15,393 nt of DNA from Treponema sp. (GCA_017613485.1 JAGADS010000065.1:1-15393), one strand, 5' to 3'. Positions 1-8,300 are shown, counted from the first letter of the stretch. Numbers and translations: made by a program. The notes: a model not told the origin generated them from the letters alone.

Positions 1-247
1 CGACAGACAAATCGATGTTACCACCGGTAAGAATACAACAGAGCATACCTGTTGCCAAAATAGCTACGTATGCATTCTGACGAATAATGTTTGTGATATT
101 CTGTGGTGCAAACAGAGAACCGTGACCACCAAGTTGAATCAGTACTTCAAATAAGATCATTACACCAACGAGTATAAACATCATGGTGTTGCCTTTTAGC
201 GTGGACTTCATCGAGTCCCTAATGCCAGCTGATTTAGTATTTCCCAT
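1..247 (-). CDS. mmsB: Multiple-monosaccharide ABC transporter permease, N-terminal part (cut by window edge)
   Basis: Membrane permease of a sugar ABC transporter of the XylH/RbsC/GguB class. Only the first 82 residues are inside the window. They contain a short basic cytoplasmic start, a first membrane segment at about residues 21-39 and a second from about residue 63 that runs into GGNIDLSV, the conserved signature of this permease family (BPD_transp_2). The ATG at 247-245 is preceded by an AGGAGA ribosome site that overlaps the TAG stop of the ATPase gene, with only nine bases between the genes, so the two are probably translationally coupled. Pairing with a ChvE-like binding protein and an MmsA-like ATPase supports a multiple-sugar (xylose, arabinose, galactose or glucose type) importer; the exact substrate cannot be read from this fragment. 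Confidence 0.9.
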   Translation of the reverse strand, partial: MGNTKSAGIRDSMKSTLKGNTMMFILVGVMILFEVLIQLGGHGSLFAPQNITNIIRQNAYVAILATGMLCCILTGGNIDLSV

Positions 248-256
248 CGTTATCTC

Positions 257-1795
257 CTAAATATCCTTTTTACCGGAATTGATTATTTCCGTCATAATTT
301 TCTCTTGAGTTGCTTCTTTGCCACTCATCTCTGCAATCATCTTTCCTTCGTTCATGACATAGATGCGGTCGCACATGCCCAGAATCTCCGGCATTTCGGA
401 AGAAATCATTATCACAGATTTTCCTTCTGCCACCATGCGGTTGATGATGCAGTAAATCTCATATTTTGCACCAACATCGATACCGCGTGTTGGTTCGTCA
501 AGAATAAGAATATCCGGTTCTGCAAAGAGCCATTTTCCAAGAAGAACCTTCTGCATGTTTCCACCGGAAAGGTTTCCTACATCCTCCATGACGGTTGCAC
601 ACTTTGTATGCATTTCCTTAGCCATTTCCTCTGAGTAGGCGCGTTCCTTGTCAAAGTCCAGAACATAATGCTTTGAGATTTTTTCCGGCTTTGCGGCAGT
701 TGTATTCTTACAGATTGATTCAGAAAGAATAAGTCCGTTACCCTTGCGGTCTTCTGTTACATAAGCAAGTCCCGCCTTGATAGCAGATTTTACGTTCGGG
801 AAACTGACCTCTTTCCCGTTCATGTATATATGACCACGTATGTTTGATCCGTATGAATGTCCGAAGATGCTCATTGCAAGCTCTGTTCGTCCGGCACCCA
901 TAAGGCCTGAGATACCGAGTACTTCGCCCTTCCTGAGGTTAAAGTTGATTTTGTCGCAGACTTTTATTCCGTCGAATACCGGGTGGTCTACGCTCCAATC
1001 CTTTACCTCAAAGCAGACTTCGCCAACATGACTTTCCCTCTTTGGGAAACGGTCTGTGATGCTGCGTCCAACCATGGCAGAAATGATTGTATCTTCAGTG
1101 AAATTATCATTTTTCTTATCAAGTGACGTGATTGTTGAACCGTCGCGGATGACGGTGATTTTATCAGCAACATAGGAGACTTCATTCAACTTGTGAGAGA
1201 TGATGATAGAAGTCATTCCATTTTTCTTGAATTCAAGAAGCAGATCCAAAAGGTGCTTTGCTTCTGTATCATTCAAAGATGCAGTCGGCTCATCAAGAAT
1301 AAGAAGCTTTACGTTCTTGCCCAATGCCTTGGCGATTTCTACCAACTGCTGTTTTCCAACACCAATATCCTTTATCAAGGTTTTTGATGAATCTTTTAGA
1401 CCGACCATTCTCAAAAGTTCGTCGGCTTTGTCAAATGTTTCAGACCAGTTAATCTTTGCTTTGGTTCCCCTCTCATTACCGAGGAACATGTTTTCACCAA
1501 TTGTAAGAAGCGGGACAAGTGCTAATTCCTGGTGGATAATAACAATTCCCTTAGCTTCACTGTCTCTGATTGTCTGAAATTTACAGACATTACCATCATA
1601 GATAATGTCGCCATCGTATGTTCCATAAGGATAAATGCCGCTCAAGACGTTCATCAGGGTTGACTTACCGGCACCGTTCTCACCACAGATAGCGTGAATC
1701 TCGCCTTCTTCAACCGTCAGGTTTACGTTGTCTAGCGCTTTTACACCAGGAAACACCTTGGTTATGTTTTTCATTTCCAATAATGTCTTAGCCAT
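257..1795 (-). CDS. mmsA: Multiple-monosaccharide ABC transporter ATP-binding protein (MmsA/GguA type)
   Basis: Cytoplasmic ATPase that powers sugar import. At 512 residues it has the usual length and tandem-domain layout of the MglA/XylG/RbsA class. Domain 1 has Walker A GENGAGKS at 38-45, Q-loop Gln89, a signature IGVGKQQ at 144-150 (the usual Leu-Ser replaced by Ile-Gly), Walker B LLILDEP at 164-170 and the switch His201. Domain 2 has the degenerate Walker A GLMGAGRT at about 297-304 that is typical of the family, LSGGN at 409-413 and Walker B LILDEPTRG at 430-438. The ATG at 1795 is preceded by GAGGGA. It lies 81 bases downstream of the chvE-like gene, past a terminator-like hairpin, and nine bases before the permease gene. 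The symbol gguA is used for the same family. Confidence 0.93.
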   Translation of the reverse strand: MAKTLLEMKNITKVFPGVKALDNVNLTVEEGEIHAICGENGAGKSTLMNVLSGIYPYGTYDGDIIYDGNVCKFQTIRDSEAKGIVIIHQELALVPLLTIGENMFLGNERGTKAKINWSETFDKADELLRMVGLKDSSKTLIKDIGVGKQQLVEIAKALGKNVKLLILDEPTASLNDTEAKHLLDLLLEFKKNGMTSIIISHKLNEVSYVADKITVIRDGSTITSLDKKNDNFTEDTIISAMVGRSITDRFPKRESHVGEVCFEVKDWSVDHPVFDGIKVCDKINFNLRKGEVLGISGLMGAGRTELAMSIFGHSYGSNIRGHIYMNGKEVSFPNVKSAIKAGLAYVTEDRKGNGLILSESICKNTTAAKPEKISKHYVLDFDKERAYSEEMAKEMHTKCATVMEDVGNLSGGNMQKVLLGKWLFAEPDILILDEPTRGIDVGAKYEIYCIINRMVAEGKSVIMISSEMPEILGMCDRIYVMNEGKMIAEMSGKEATQEKIMTEIINSGKKDI

Positions 1796-1823
1796 TGGAA
1801 TCCCTCTTTATTTCGTTGTTCTT

Positions 1824-1858
1824 AAAAAATGGCTGCCCTGTTTTATGTAGGACAGCCA
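1824..1858 (-). terminator. Hairpin with U-run between the binding-protein and ATPase genes (attenuator)
   Basis: In the minus-strand transcript, 1858-1849 pairs with 1839-1830 as a ten-base-pair stem (TGGCTGTCCT with AGGGCAGCCA, including one U-G pair) around a nine-base loop. Six U residues follow at 1829-1824. This is the form of a Rho-independent terminator, placed between the stop of the chvE-like gene and the start of mmsA. In such operons partial termination gives more binding protein than ATPase and permease. The structure is seen in the sequence; the attenuation role is inferred. Confidence 0.75.
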
Positions 1859-1876
1859 CATTTAGTTCAGTTCAGA

Positions 1877-2950
1877 CTATTTCAGCTGATCTTCTGTGTA
1901 GTATCCAGAGTCAACAAGCAAAGCCTTGTAGTTGTCAACTGTACCGAATACTGGTTCGCAAAGGAATGAAGGAATGATTCCAGTTCCGTTGTCGTATGTC
2001 TTTGTATCATTGATTGGTGGCTGTGAGCCCTTCATGATAGCATCAACCATATCAACAACCTTTGAAGCAAGAGTACGTGTATCCTTGAAGATTGACATAG
2101 CCTGGAGACCCTTGAGCATGTTCTTTACAGATGGGATGTCGCAGTCCTGACCAGTGATGATCGGGAAGTTGCTTGCATCATAACCTGCAGAAACAAGAGC
2201 GTTTGTTACACCCTGTGCTGTAGAGTCATTTGAGCAGTATACAGCGTCAAGTTTTGCTCCCTTTGGTCCGTATCCGTTAGCAGAGATAAGGTTCTCCATG
2301 CGCTTCTGAGCCTCTTCTGTTGACCAGTTCAATGTAGCAGCCTGAGCCTTTGCTGTCTGTCCAGAAGGACATACGATTACACCACTGTCGAGGTATGGCT
2401 TAAGAACATCCATTGCACCACCAAAGAAGAAGTTGATGTTGTTGTCACCCGGGTCACCAGTGAAGAATTCCATGTAAACTGGATCTGAAGTACCACGTGT
2501 CTTGAGGCCGAGCTTGTCTACAAGATAGTCACCCTGAATTGTTCCTACTTTGTAGTTGTCGAATGTTGCATAGTAAGAAACTGCATCTGAGTTCATGATC
2601 AAGCGGTCATAAGCAATAACAGGAATCTGCTTCTTCTTTGCACTGTCAAGAACGTTCTTGAGGGCAGAACCGTCGATAGAAGCGATAACCAAAACCTTGC
2701 AGTTTCCAGTTACCATGTTTTCAATCTGTGAAACCTGTGTTGCGATGTCGTTGTTTGCAAACTGAAGGTCTACCTGATATCCAGCCTTCTCCAGCTGTGA
2801 CTTCATGTTTGCACCATCCTGATTCCAGCGCTGCAAGTCTTTTGTAGGCATAGATACACCAACTTTTACAGACTTTGAGCCTGAGCCATTACATCCGATG
2901 AATGAAAGAACCATTGCACCAGCAAGTAATACTGCGAAAATCTTTTTCAT
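1877..2950 (-). CDS. chvE: ChvE-type multiple-sugar-binding lipoprotein
   Basis: Extracytoplasmic solute-binding protein of 357 residues that delivers monosaccharides to the MmsAB transporter. The signal peptide has a basic start, a hydrophobic core and a loose lipobox ending at Cys20 (LSFIGC), as is common in spirochaetes. The mature part carries hallmarks of the Agrobacterium ChvE family: a VGVSMPTKDLQRWNQDG-type first strand and loop at about 30-46, SQIENMVTGNCKVLVIASIDG at about 74-94, and VIAYDRLI followed by VSYYATFDN at about 111-132. The start at 2950 is chosen because GGAGG sits five bases upstream and the signal peptide begins there; an in-frame ATG at 2986 would add 12 non-signal residues and overlap the predicted -10 box. 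It is first in the transporter operon. The ligand is probably one or more aldoses. Confidence 0.92.
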   Translation of the reverse strand: MKKIFAVLLAGAMVLSFIGCNGSGSKSVKVGVSMPTKDLQRWNQDGANMKSQLEKAGYQVDLQFANNDIATQVSQIENMVTGNCKVLVIASIDGSALKNVLDSAKKKQIPVIAYDRLIMNSDAVSYYATFDNYKVGTIQGDYLVDKLGLKTRGTSDPVYMEFFTGDPGDNNINFFFGGAMDVLKPYLDSGVIVCPSGQTAKAQAATLNWSTEEAQKRMENLISANGYGPKGAKLDAVYCSNDSTAQGVTNALVSAGYDASNFPIITGQDCDIPSVKNMLKGLQAMSIFKDTRTLASKVVDMVDAIMKGSQPPINDTKTYDNGTGIIPSFLCEPVFGTVDNYKALLVDSGYYTEDQLK

Positions 2951-2955
2951 AAAAA

Positions 2956-2960
2956 CCTCC
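2956..2960 (-). promoter_or_regulatory. Ribosome-binding site fixing the chvE start
   Basis: A perfect GGAGG on the minus strand, five bases before the ATG at 2950. It argues for this start over the in-frame ATG at 2986, which has no comparable site. Confidence 0.8.
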
Positions 2961-2984
2961 AAACGATTTTTCGTTGATGGTTTC

Positions 2985-3013
2985 ATTATAAAATAAAAAA
3001 AGCAAGGAAATTT
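2985..3013 (-). promoter_or_regulatory. Probable promoter of the chvE-mmsAB operon, activator-dependent type
   Basis: On the minus strand a perfect TATAAT lies at 2990-2985, about 35 bases before the chosen chvE start. The position 17 bases upstream (3013-3008) is AAATTT, a poor match to TTGACA. A strong -10 with a weak -35 is typical of promoters that need an activator, and a response regulator with an AraC-type DNA-binding domain is encoded just upstream. The boxes are seen; activator dependence is inferred. Confidence 0.55.
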
Positions 3014-3054
3014 ACCGACTTTCTGAAATTTTTTGGTATTTTATGCAAATTTAC
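3008..3054. repeat. Three spaced AAATTT elements, candidate operator of the transporter promoter
   Basis: AAATTT occurs at 3008-3013, 3026-3031 and 3047-3052. The outer two extend to the identical octamer AAATTTAC on the plus strand. The spacings are 18 and 21 bases, near two helical turns, and the innermost copy sits where the -35 box would be. This fits a binding site for an AraC-type regulator, but the region is very AT-rich and such short repeats can arise by chance. Confidence 0.3.
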
Positions 3055-3089
3055 AGAAAATCTGGTTTTTTTGAGGGCTTTTCATCTAG

Positions 3090-3111
3090 AATTTTTTGTT
3101 TTTAAAAAATT
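3090..3111. repeat. AT-only inverted repeat after the xylF-like gene
   Basis: AATTTTTT at 3090-3097 and AAAAAATT at 3104-3111 form an eight-pair stem around a six-base loop, just downstream of the xylF-like stop. It could weakly punctuate the sensor operon, but it contains only A-T pairs and no U-run follows on the minus strand, so terminator function is doubtful. Confidence 0.25.
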
Positions 3112-3123
3112 ACTAATCAGATT

Positions 3124-4176
3124 TTAATCGCGGTAGACCTCACCCTTTGTGTGAAAACCTGATTCTATGACCACTTTGTCTATGTTGCTCTTATCAACAA
3201 GCACAGGTTCAAGCATAAGGGCCGGTATCTGGGCATAACCGTTGTCTATGGTCGTGAGTTTTTCTGGTCCGTCTTCAAGAGAATCATGCTTTGCCAGCAA
3301 CACCGCATACTGTGCCGCCTTTTTAGCAAGATCTGTAATAGGCTTGTAAATCGTAAAATCCTGCAGGCCTCGTACAATATTCTGACATGCCGCGATATCA
3401 GCATCCTGTCCGCAGATGAAAACATGCCTGCCCGGCTTATATGTCTGGAGTGCAAGTATCACACTGTCGGCAACCGCATCGTTTCCGCACACGACAACAT
3501 TCGGGACTGCATCTTCCGTTATCATCTTCACCATCAGCTGATGAGAAAGGTCGTAGTTCCAGCCGTCGATGTAATGAGTCTGTTCAATCAGAATGCCTGT
3601 ATTTTCAATTGATTTTTCCAGACCCTTCATAATCATGGACATGTTGTAGTCTTCCTGTGGCCCAAGAATGCACGTCCATTTTTTATGAGTTGTTTTTCCC
3701 AACATTCCGCGTCCCATAAGATATCCAACCTGCTCACTGTCTATCGTGATGTAGAGGTTTATAGGAGTATTCAATATCAGGCGGTCATAGGAAATAACAG
3801 GAATACCCTTTGCAAGAATTTTATCGATAGTATCTGCCAGCAGAACACCGTCCTTTGCAACAATTACAATCACGTCAACATTTTTTCCCGCAAGATACAG
3901 CAGCTGCCTGTTCTGCTCCTCCACACTGTTTCCCGCATTCTGGACAATTACCTCTGCACCAAGCTCCTTTGCCTCTCCCATGAAAACATCAAGATCACGC
4001 TGCCATCTTTCTATTGCAAGAGTATCAATTGAAAAACCTATTACAGGACCTTTTTTTGTCTCCACCTCAAGCGCATTTTTTCCTGTAGATTCTGTTTCTG
4101 ACTTATCACATGCAGCGGTTAAAAACAAAACAAGAGTCATCAAAAATACATTCATCAGTTTTTTAATATACTTCAT
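3124..4176 (-). CDS. XylF-like sugar-binding lipoprotein, last gene of the sensor operon
   Basis: Periplasmic-binding-protein-type lipoprotein of 350 residues with a signal peptide and lipobox LTAAC ending at Cys23. The core resembles E. coli XylF: IGFSIDTLAIERWQRD at about 46-61, an EEQNRQLLYLAGKNVDVIVIV stretch at about 87-107 where XylF has its ENMI-type helix and strand, and PVISYDRLI at about 126-134. It overlaps the response-regulator gene by four bases (ATGA) and has a strong GGAGGAGA ribosome site inside that gene, so it is made together with the two-component system, not with a permease. That placement suggests a sensing partner of the kinase, as known for clostridial XylFII with LytS, or a second receptor that feeds the ChvE transporter. 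Ligand probably xylose or a similar aldose (inference). Confidence 0.85.
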   Translation of the reverse strand: MKYIKKLMNVFLMTLVLFLTAACDKSETESTGKNALEVETKKGPVIGFSIDTLAIERWQRDLDVFMGEAKELGAEVIVQNAGNSVEEQNRQLLYLAGKNVDVIVIVAKDGVLLADTIDKILAKGIPVISYDRLILNTPINLYITIDSEQVGYLMGRGMLGKTTHKKWTCILGPQEDYNMSMIMKGLEKSIENTGILIEQTHYIDGWNYDLSHQLMVKMITEDAVPNVVVCGNDAVADSVILALQTYKPGRHVFICGQDADIAACQNIVRGLQDFTIYKPITDLAKKAAQYAVLLAKHDSLEDGPEKLTTIDNGYAQIPALMLEPVLVDKSNIDKVVIESGFHTKGEVYRD

Positions 4177-5750
4177 TTTCTCTCCTCCGATGTATTTCTA
4201 TATTCTGTAGGTGAAAGACCGTATTTATTCTTGAACAGCTTGCTGAAATAATTCTGATCGTTGTAGCCGACATCCGCAGTTATCTCTTTTACTGATTTTT
4301 CTGTTTCCCTTAGAAGCGTACATGATTTTTCCAGGCGGCGATCCGTTACATAGTTTATGAATGTTTCTCCTGTCTCTTCCTTGAACAGCTTGCTAAGATA
4401 GAATGAACTCATGTTCACTGTCTGTGCAACATTGTCAAGCGACAGTTCCTTTGAAAGATTGTCCTGAACATACTGCGTGACTTTCTTTATCACCGGGTTC
4501 TCTTTTTTAGTCCTTATCTTTGTGACATGACTTGCACATTCAAACAAACGCTGCTGAACAAAATCCTCGATTTGAACTCTCTCATTGCAGTTTGAAAAAA
4601 ATCCGAATATCGAATCAAATGCCTCGTTGCTATACGATGTCTTTTGAAGTGAACTGCTCAGGCTGTTTGTGGTGTCACGTGCCCGGATCAAAAGCTCAAA
4701 CAAAAGGTTTTTAATCTTATTTATGTCGGCCCCGGAATTATACAGATTGCTTATGTATTCCGCCGTAAGATATTTTACTCCTGCTCCATCACCGATTCCA
4801 AGACGTCCAAGAATTCTCTCGCATGAATTTTCAATCGGGCTCTGCTCTTCATCTTCTTCTCCGGAATAAAATATTATGCCTCCATCTTTATCTGTACGGT
4901 TAAGTGCCTCCAATGCCTGATTATAGCTCTGTGACATAAGGCCTGTGTCCTGCTGAATGATGCTTACGCCCGCACGTACTTTCTGGCTTATGTTAATCGC
5001 AATCAAATTGAATGCACGGTTCACGTCGTTTTTCATTGCCTCTGCAGGTGTTATTTCCGACGGCACAGAGATTGGGAAAAATATCACCAGACGGTTTGAC
5101 ATGAAAGAGCCCAAAAGACATTTGCAATGTGAATTAAGCAGGGCCCTTATATTGCTGTAGACCTGAAACTGATTTTCTGTTGTAACACCCGGAAGCTCAA
5201 GACAGCAAAAGCACCAGTGTGTCTCCGTGATGTTAAAGTATTCAAAAAAAGTTGAGACATCCGTGTTCTTCTCGTTGCTGAAAATACATGAATAAATAAA
5301 ATCACTTTCAACCATCGGGGAAATGAGGTCCAGCTTTTTATGCAGTTCCTGATCTGATGAAAACTGACCCCGCATCTTATCCACCTGATTCATGGCTTCG
5401 CGTACAGTCTGCACGACAAGATTACGGTTCACCGGTTTTGTAATATATTTGAACGCACCGATATTGATGGCTTCCTGCGCATATTGAAAACGGTCATAGG
5501 CACTAAGCATTATGATAACTGTTTCCGGCTTTAACCTTAGGATGCAGCTGACAGTCTCAAGGCCGTTGATTCCCGACATGTGAATGTCCATGAACACAAT
5601 ATCTATTTTTTCTTTTGTCGTTATCTCTATTGCCTCTGTTCCTGACAATGCGGAAAAAACTTTTATCTGATCAGGAAAATCCTTGTTCATAATGAACTCA
5701 AGAGAATCAATTACAATCTGTTCATCATCAGTTATCAAGACATTATACAT
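4173..5750 (-). CDS. YesN-type response regulator with AraC DNA-binding domain
   Basis: Cytoplasmic transcription regulator of 525 residues. The N-terminal receiver has the acidic pair Asp8/Asp9, the phospho-acceptor Asp55 in VFMDIHMSG, Ser83 in MLSAYD and Lys105 in TKPVN. A middle region of roughly 300 residues without a motif I recognise follows, as usual in YesN-like proteins. The C-terminus (about 418-520) is a double helix-turn-helix AraC domain, with helices around LSLDNVAQTVNMSSFYLSKLF and a second around VKEITADVGYNDQNYFSKLF, ending in the family's GLSPTEYR. The gene overlaps the kinase gene by eight bases and the following xylF-like gene by four. Its likely target is the chvE promoter 1.2 kb downstream and perhaps its own operon; both are inferred from position. 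Confidence 0.93.
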   Translation of the reverse strand: MYNVLITDDEQIVIDSLEFIMNKDFPDQIKVFSALSGTEAIEITTKEKIDIVFMDIHMSGINGLETVSCILRLKPETVIIMLSAYDRFQYAQEAINIGAFKYITKPVNRNLVVQTVREAMNQVDKMRGQFSSDQELHKKLDLISPMVESDFIYSCIFSNEKNTDVSTFFEYFNITETHWCFCCLELPGVTTENQFQVYSNIRALLNSHCKCLLGSFMSNRLVIFFPISVPSEITPAEAMKNDVNRAFNLIAINISQKVRAGVSIIQQDTGLMSQSYNQALEALNRTDKDGGIIFYSGEEDEEQSPIENSCERILGRLGIGDGAGVKYLTAEYISNLYNSGADINKIKNLLFELLIRARDTTNSLSSSLQKTSYSNEAFDSIFGFFSNCNERVQIEDFVQQRLFECASHVTKIRTKKENPVIKKVTQYVQDNLSKELSLDNVAQTVNMSSFYLSKLFKEETGETFINYVTDRRLEKSCTLLRETEKSVKEITADVGYNDQNYFSKLFKNKYGLSPTEYRNTSEERK

Positions 5751-7305
5751 TTTCAGGCACCCTTATTATAAAAGTCGCTCCCTTTCCAGGTTCTCCAGGA
5801 GGAATGTCAAAAACATCATCCCGGTGGAAATAGAGTTTCAGGCGAAGAAGTACATTTATCAATCCTATTCCGTTGTGCATCTCTCCGTCCGAAAGTTTCT
5901 TTTCATCATCATGTTTTTTTATCTCACTGTCACTGATACTTTTTTCATCTGCAAGGACAACCTCTTCCTTATGAATCGGAACAAGAATCTTCTGCCTTAT
6001 TTCCTCATCAAAGCCTGCACCGTTATCGCTGATTCTAATCTCTACAAATCCATCTATGCGGCTGACCTTAAGCTCCACGCGGCCCATCGTATTCTTTAAT
6101 CCATGCTTTATGCAGTTTTCCACCAGAGGCTGCAGTGTCATGGTCGGAACAAGCTCCAAGAATTCTCCTTCCTGAACATCCTTTATGAATTCCAGACGTT
6201 TACCAAAGCGTACTTTCATTATGTAAACAAAGTTGTCAACAAGACCTAGCTCCTCATCTATCGTGGCAACCTGTTTCTGCTGCTGAATGTTATACCGGAA
6301 GAAACTTGCCACCTGCTCGATAAAATAACTTGTCTTGTCCGCTCCCTCCATCATGGCAAGCTGAACGCCTGTATTCAGTGTATTGAATAAAAAGTGCGGG
6401 TTAATCTGACTCTGCAACGCACGCAGCTGGGCATCAGAATACAACGCCCTCATCTCTATCTCTTTTTCCCTGAGCTCATTTTCGGTTCTTGCCTTTTTCC
6501 AGATTGTCTCGATGTATTCTCGGATACTTATAATCATGCGGTCAAACGCACGGCAGATGTTTCCTATCTCATCATGTGTGTCACGCTCAAAAAGCGGCAC
6601 ATCAAAATCACGTTCTGCAACACGCAGGGCAACCGTGGAAATGTCTCCCAGAGGTTTTGTAATTGATGTGATGATCAGGTAAAGCAAAAAAGAAACCAGA
6701 AGAAGCATAAAACAGAAAAATGCAATGCTGCGCTGATGTACAATATTTATGCTGTTGCGGTTATCTGTATAAGACCGGGCATTACTCTGCAAAAGAAGAT
6801 TGTTCAGCTCGGAGACCTGCCCAACAAGATAACGGTAACACTCGCGGGTTTTAGGAAAATACTCCTCAAGCTGACTGTCATTATTTGAACGCCTTGCAAC
6901 TATGACGCGGTTACTGAAATTTTCAAATGTATACGAAAGCTGATTCACAACAAAAGATTTCTGTTCTATTACATCACTGGATGGATTCTGATGCAGGAAT
7001 GAGCGGTATTCCATTATCTTTGAGCGGTAAGTGTAGTATGTATCTATGCTTTCAAACGTGCGGTATTCAACATAGTCTTCCACGGACTGCTCTGCCTCAC
7101 GGATTGTCTCAAGATATGAATTCAACTCTGCATTTGAAACATATGTGTCCTCGATTACATTCATGGCACGCAAGTCTATATTCAGCAAAAGGAAAAGGCT
7201 TACACACATGACAATCAGAGCAGAAATCACGCAGACCATGATTTTCCATCTAAAGCTTTTGTCGGCAAGGAATTTTACTAAAGAAGAAGCGGGCTTTTTT
7301 TTCAT
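5743..7305 (-). CDS. YesM-type sensor histidine kinase with charged ATP-lid insert
   Basis: Membrane histidine kinase of 520 residues. Membrane segments lie at about 20-43 and 193-215 and enclose a helical extracytoplasmic region of about 150 residues. A HAMP linker (about 214-268) and a short coiled coil lead to the His_kinase domain: phospho-acceptor His304 in QINPHFLFNTLN, N-box LQPLVENCIKHG at 391-402, G-boxes DNGAGFD at 427-433 and NGIGLINV at 478-485. Between these boxes sits an unusually long, highly charged stretch (about 441-477). The gene overlaps its neighbours by four (upstream) and eight bases (downstream), so all are translated from one message. The extracytoplasmic region is not an obvious sugar-binding domain, which suggests that signal arrives through a binding-protein-like partner. 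Confidence 0.93.
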   Translation of the reverse strand: MKKKPASSLVKFLADKSFRWKIMVCVISALIVMCVSLFLLLNIDLRAMNVIEDTYVSNAELNSYLETIREAEQSVEDYVEYRTFESIDTYYTYRSKIMEYRSFLHQNPSSDVIEQKSFVVNQLSYTFENFSNRVIVARRSNNDSQLEEYFPKTRECYRYLVGQVSELNNLLLQSNARSYTDNRNSINIVHQRSIAFFCFMLLLVSFLLYLIITSITKPLGDISTVALRVAERDFDVPLFERDTHDEIGNICRAFDRMIISIREYIETIWKKARTENELREKEIEMRALYSDAQLRALQSQINPHFLFNTLNTGVQLAMMEGADKTSYFIEQVASFFRYNIQQQKQVATIDEELGLVDNFVYIMKVRFGKRLEFIKDVQEGEFLELVPTMTLQPLVENCIKHGLKNTMGRVELKVSRIDGFVEIRISDNGAGFDEEIRQKILVPIHKEEVVLADEKSISDSEIKKHDDEKKLSDGEMHNGIGLINVLLRLKLYFHRDDVFDIPPGEPGKGATFIIRVPENV

Positions 7306-8291
7306 TTTCCGCTCCTTAATATTTCCACATCGGCTGCAATATAGTTGTTTGAATGTCCTGTGTTCCTGTATTCGATTAATTCCGTCATTGCAGTGCGGCC
7401 GATTTTTTCCTGATCAACATAAATCAGTTCACGGATTGCACCGCGTTCAAAATAGCGCAGGAGGGTCTCGTTATTTCCCATTCCCACAAGCTGAACTTTG
7501 TTTTCAAAATGAAGCTCAGTAAGCAGCTGAATGCAACGTATTGTATCCTCTTCCGACACACAGACAAGCAGGGGTATTTTATCTCCATTATTGTCTGATG
7601 AGATTACTGATTCCATTGCGGTAAGAAAATCTGCATCGCTTCCAGATACAGACAGAACCTGAAGAGACATATTCTGATAGGCAGAGATAATATGCTGAAA
7701 ACTGTTCATCATGTTGCTGTAATTAGGATTGTTTTCCAAGTCAGTTGTGTAAACATAAACTGCACCGGCTCCATCCAGCAGGTTTATACATTCATGTGCA
7801 ATTGTACGCCCAAGCTCAGAATAGTTTGTGCCGATGAAGCAGACCTGCGGAACAGACTGAGTATAATGCCCCAGAGTGATTACCGGAATCTCGGATCCGT
7901 CCGTCCGCTGAAGTGGTTTAATTGTGGAATAGTCTGAATCAACATAAGCGATTATTCCGTCTGCATTTACAAAAGAAGCATAGTTGAACAGCTCTTCCAT
8001 GGAAACATCATCTGCAAGAGTTTCCGGGACATATAGCTCAACCACAGTATTATAATCCGCGCTTATGCTGTCTGCCCCCTTGAATACCTGCCCAAGAGAA
8101 GAAATGTTGCTGGATTTACCCAGGACAAGAAAATGATAATTCCTGTCATTTCCTGCTTCCTGAGTATTATTACGATTCCTGAACGTGCCCGGCCAGAACA
8201 TCAGCAAAAACAAGCCACCGAGAATAACTACCAATGTAATAAGCACAAGTACTATCTGTACATGACGCTCAAGACCTTTTTCTCTTTTCAC
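7302..8291 (-). CDS. Membrane-anchored periplasmic-binding-protein-like sensor component
   Basis: Protein of 329 residues with one N-terminal membrane anchor (about 11-33, after basic residues and with no lipobox) and an extracytoplasmic type 1 periplasmic-binding-protein fold (about 52-325, Peripla_BP_4-like). The domain runs from a first strand HFLVLGKS through PVITLGH, YVYTTD, and PLLVCVSEEDTIRCIQLL to a late VQLVGMGNNET. The anchor retains it at the membrane, unlike transporter receptors that are lipoproteins or soluble. It overlaps the kinase gene by four bases. The best-fitting role is a sugar-sensing partner of that kinase, as in known clostridial binding-protein/kinase pairs; the ligand is unknown. 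The start is GTG at 8291, supported by a GAGGTGA site nine bases upstream. Confidence 0.85.
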   Translation of the reverse strand: MKREKGLERHVQIVLVLITLVVILGGLFLLMFWPGTFRNRNNTQEAGNDRNYHFLVLGKSSNISSLGQVFKGADSISADYNTVVELYVPETLADDVSMEELFNYASFVNADGIIAYVDSDYSTIKPLQRTDGSEIPVITLGHYTQSVPQVCFIGTNYSELGRTIAHECINLLDGAGAVYVYTTDLENNPNYSNMMNSFQHIISAYQNMSLQVLSVSGSDADFLTAMESVISSDNNGDKIPLLVCVSEEDTIRCIQLLTELHFENKVQLVGMGNNETLLRYFERGAIRELIYVDQEKIGRTAMTELIEYRNTGHSNNYIAADVEILRSGK

Positions 8292-8300
8292 AACCTAAGC

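Noticed and set aside
305..1577. Several plus-strand frames opposite the ATPase gene
   Set aside because: The minus-strand frame carries every ABC motif; the others are unrelated shadow translations.
2951..2986. Longer start for the chvE-like gene at 2986
   Set aside because: It adds 12 residues before a normal signal peptide, overlaps the TATAAT box and lacks a ribosome site; GGAGG precedes the ATG at 2950.
3090..3111. AT-only inverted repeat as a true terminator of the sensor operon
   Set aside because: No G-C pairs and no U-run after it on the transcribed strand; kept only as a low-confidence repeat.
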